From positions 1-15,812 of the forward strand of contig CAXTJU010000073.1 of the NCBI GenBank assembly GCA_964244655.1: a stretch of DNA of 15,812 bases, given 5' to 3'. The notes below the pieces were generated by a model. It saw only the letters and a program-made list of their open reading frames with translations, did not search any database and was not told the DNA's origin. Position 1 is the stretch's first letter. Every line of letters starts with the position of its first letter. Below are positions 14,469 through 15,812 of the stretch, piece after piece. The stretch comes from LMUY01 sp964244655 (GTDB lineage Bacteria > Pseudomonadota > Alphaproteobacteria > Acetobacterales > Acetobacteraceae). The position numbers and the translations under genes were made by a program.

Positions 14469-15812
14469 ATGATCGACGTATTTGTTGGCGGCGTACAGGG
14501 ATTCAACACCTTTGCTTCAGCGACTGCTACGGCCACCTTGCGCGCTACTGGCCGCGTGGGTCTGTACGCTCACGCCAACGCGGTTCAGCAGGTGTATGAC
14601 ACTGGAGCCTTGTCCGGCATCGTCTCGGCGTTCTCTGGGGATGGCAGCGGCTTTGCTGAGCTTCCATTCGAGACCGACGCATCGAACTGGTTCAGCGGCT
14701 ACTATAACCAGGTCGATATCGATAACCACCTCACGCCTGCCATCGCTGGCGTCGTTATTTCTTCCTACACGGTCGATTACAGTTCGTGGAGCGCGTATGT
14801 CCAAGCCGCCGCGGCGGTCGGCATCGTCCACGTCACTCCGATCTTCTCGCCCAACGATGCGTCCGACCCGCTCGGCAACTTCGCGACGCTGCCCGCCTAT
14901 GCGAGCATGCGCGCGGCCGCTTTGCTCGGCGGCGGCATCACGCTCGACAGCCCGCCCAGCTACTCGCTCGCCCGCGGCGCGTCCTATCTCAGCACGATCG
15001 AGAGCGAGATCACCTGGGCCAACGCCAACCACATCACGAGCACCGTTATCCTGTCGCCGACCGCCGCCGACTTCGATAGCAGCTTTCGCGAGAGCACGGC
15101 GCAATTCATCGCCCAACTGGCCGCCAACGGCGCTTTGCCGGACAACTGGGCGGTCGAAACCTATGCCACCGACGGCACCACGGTGATCGGCAGCGAAACC
15201 GATCCCGAGTCCGTCGCCGGCGTGGCGCTCTGGGTCGCGCAGAACGCGGACACGCAGGGATCGATCCCGAATGCTGCAACCTCGCTGACCTGGACCGCGC
15301 CGGTCCACGTCGAAGTGGGTGGGGCGTCTGCGCTGTCGATCAACGACACTGGCGGACAGGCCTACGTCGTGGGCGGGTCGGGAGGCCTGTCGCTCAACTC
15401 CTCCGGCGCCTCCGACCAGGTCTGGACCGCGAGCGGCTCGGCCAACACGGTGACTGTGGGCGCATCCGCGACGGTCAGCAGTCTGGGCCAGGACACCATC
15501 ACGGCGGGCGCCAACGCCACTGTCATGGTGGCCGGGTCAGCGGGGGTGACGACTGGCGCCAATTCGACCGTGACAGTGAGCGGCGTGGCCACGATCACGG
15601 GCGGTTCTGGCTCCAACGACTACGTGGTGAGCGGGACGGCGGTGGTGAACAGCCAGTCTTCCGGCACCGACCTGATCCAGGCGCAATCCGGCGCCACGGT
15701 GACCGCCAACGTGACGGGGTCGTGGTTCAACCTGGTGGACAGCGGCGCCATGGTGCACGTGCACGAGACCGGCGGCGGCGACAACGCCTCGCTTGACGTG
15801 GCTGCCGGGGGC
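14469..15812 (+). CDS. Paralogue 2 with C-terminal beta-strand repeats (3' truncated by window edge)
   Basis: An uninterrupted frame runs from ATG 14469 to the last base, 448 codons, with no stop. Residues about 1-260 are homologous to the gene upstream, sharing VFVGGV, TGRVGLYAHAN (H35), MRAAALLGGGI, LDSPPSY (D160), WANAN and WAVETY (E230). There is no signal peptide: MIDVFVGG starts where the mature domain of paralogue 1 starts. From about residue 278 the protein is Gly/Ser/Thr/Ala/Val-rich, with repeating G-A-N/S-A/S-T-V motifs (GASATV, GANATV, GANSTV, SGATV) typical of beta-helix or beta-roll adhesin repeats. It probably continues well beyond the window and may use type I secretion with a C-terminal signal; that is inference. 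GGGG lies 6-9 nt before 14469. In-frame ATGs at 14439 and 14373 lack ribosome-binding sites. Confidence 0.8.
   Translation, partial: MIDVFVGGVQGFNTFASATATATLRATGRVGLYAHANAVQQVYDTGALSGIVSAFSGDGSGFAELPFETDASNWFSGYYNQVDIDNHLTPAIAGVVISSYTVDYSSWSAYVQAAAAVGIVHVTPIFSPNDASDPLGNFATLPAYASMRAAALLGGGITLDSPPSYSLARGASYLSTIESEITWANANHITSTVILSPTAADFDSSFRESTAQFIAQLAANGALPDNWAVETYATDGTTVIGSETDPESVAGVALWVAQNADTQGSIPNAATSLTWTAPVHVEVGGASALSINDTGGQAYVVGGSGGLSLNSSGASDQVWTASGSANTVTVGASATVSSLGQDTITAGANATVMVAGSAGVTTGANSTVTVSGVATITGGSGSNDYVVSGTAVVNSQSSGTDLIQAQSGATVTANVTGSWFNLVDSGAMVHVHETGGGDNASLDVAAGG
15300..15812 (+). repeat. Degenerate beta-strand repeat region within paralogue 2
   Basis: The encoded protein from about residue 278 onwards is built from short irregular repeats of 10-20 residues with alternating Val/Thr/Ala and Gly-Asn/Ser turns. 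Examples are TVTVGASATV, ITAGANATVMV, VTTGANSTVTV and QAQSGATVTANV. The repeats are protein-level and too diverged in DNA to give long exact repeats. They run to the end of the window. Confidence 0.6.

Noticed and set aside
14482..15186. 234-codon Ser/Arg/Pro-rich frame at the start of paralogue 2
   Set aside because: The overlapping frame from 14469 shows clear homology to the upstream paralogue and stays open to the window end, so this is the wrong frame.

Overview
The window is GC-rich (roughly 70% by eye), densely coding on both strands, and carries no rRNA, tRNA, insertion sequence or CRISPR array that I can see. Gene content suggests an alphaproteobacterium, most likely Rhodospirillales/Acetobacterales: a large transglutaminase-DUF2126 protein, a DUF6489 protein, a DUF6311 membrane protein, a DUF3108 protein, and glycosyltransferases with N-terminal repeats. 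The taxonomic guess rests on family composition and GC only.

Layout. Positions 2-103 hold the C-terminal 33 codons of an unidentified protein. Positions 245-3499 (+) encode a 1084-residue transglutaminase fused to the putative amidoligase domain DUF2126. It converges with a small DUF6489 gene (3496-3735, -), and the two stop codons overlap. A divergent promoter region with competing inverted repeats then leads to a methyltransferase gene (3850-4557, +) and a multi-spanning DUF6311 membrane protein gene (4600-6612, +). These two are separated by a 23-bp tandem repeat that duplicates a start-codon region. A 2-hydroxyacid dehydrogenase gene (6618-7535, -) and a secreted DUF3108 protein gene (7606-8391, +) diverge from one short AT-richer spacer.

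The right half looks like surface-glycan machinery. A GT-B glycosyltransferase with two N-terminal 37-residue repeats (8401-10149, -) diverges from a 933-residue protein (10338-13139, +). That protein has two N-terminal beta-sandwich-like repeats, two GT2 domains and a disordered basic tail. Overlapping its end is a gene for a Sec-exported protein of a family I do not recognise (13099-14214, +). After an AT-rich spacer with a 26-bp operator-like dyad comes a second, clearly homologous gene (14469 to beyond 15812, +). This paralogue lacks a signal peptide and continues into Gly/Ser/Thr/Val-rich beta-strand repeats like those of large adhesins. It is still open at the window edge.

Interpretation. 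The methyltransferase, DUF6311 protein and two glycosyltransferases plausibly build or modify a cell-surface polysaccharide. The two paralogues are exported partners that could bind or cleave such a glycan. The paralogue pair, with apparently different export routes, is the most interesting feature here. Its function is unknown and any enzymatic role is inference.
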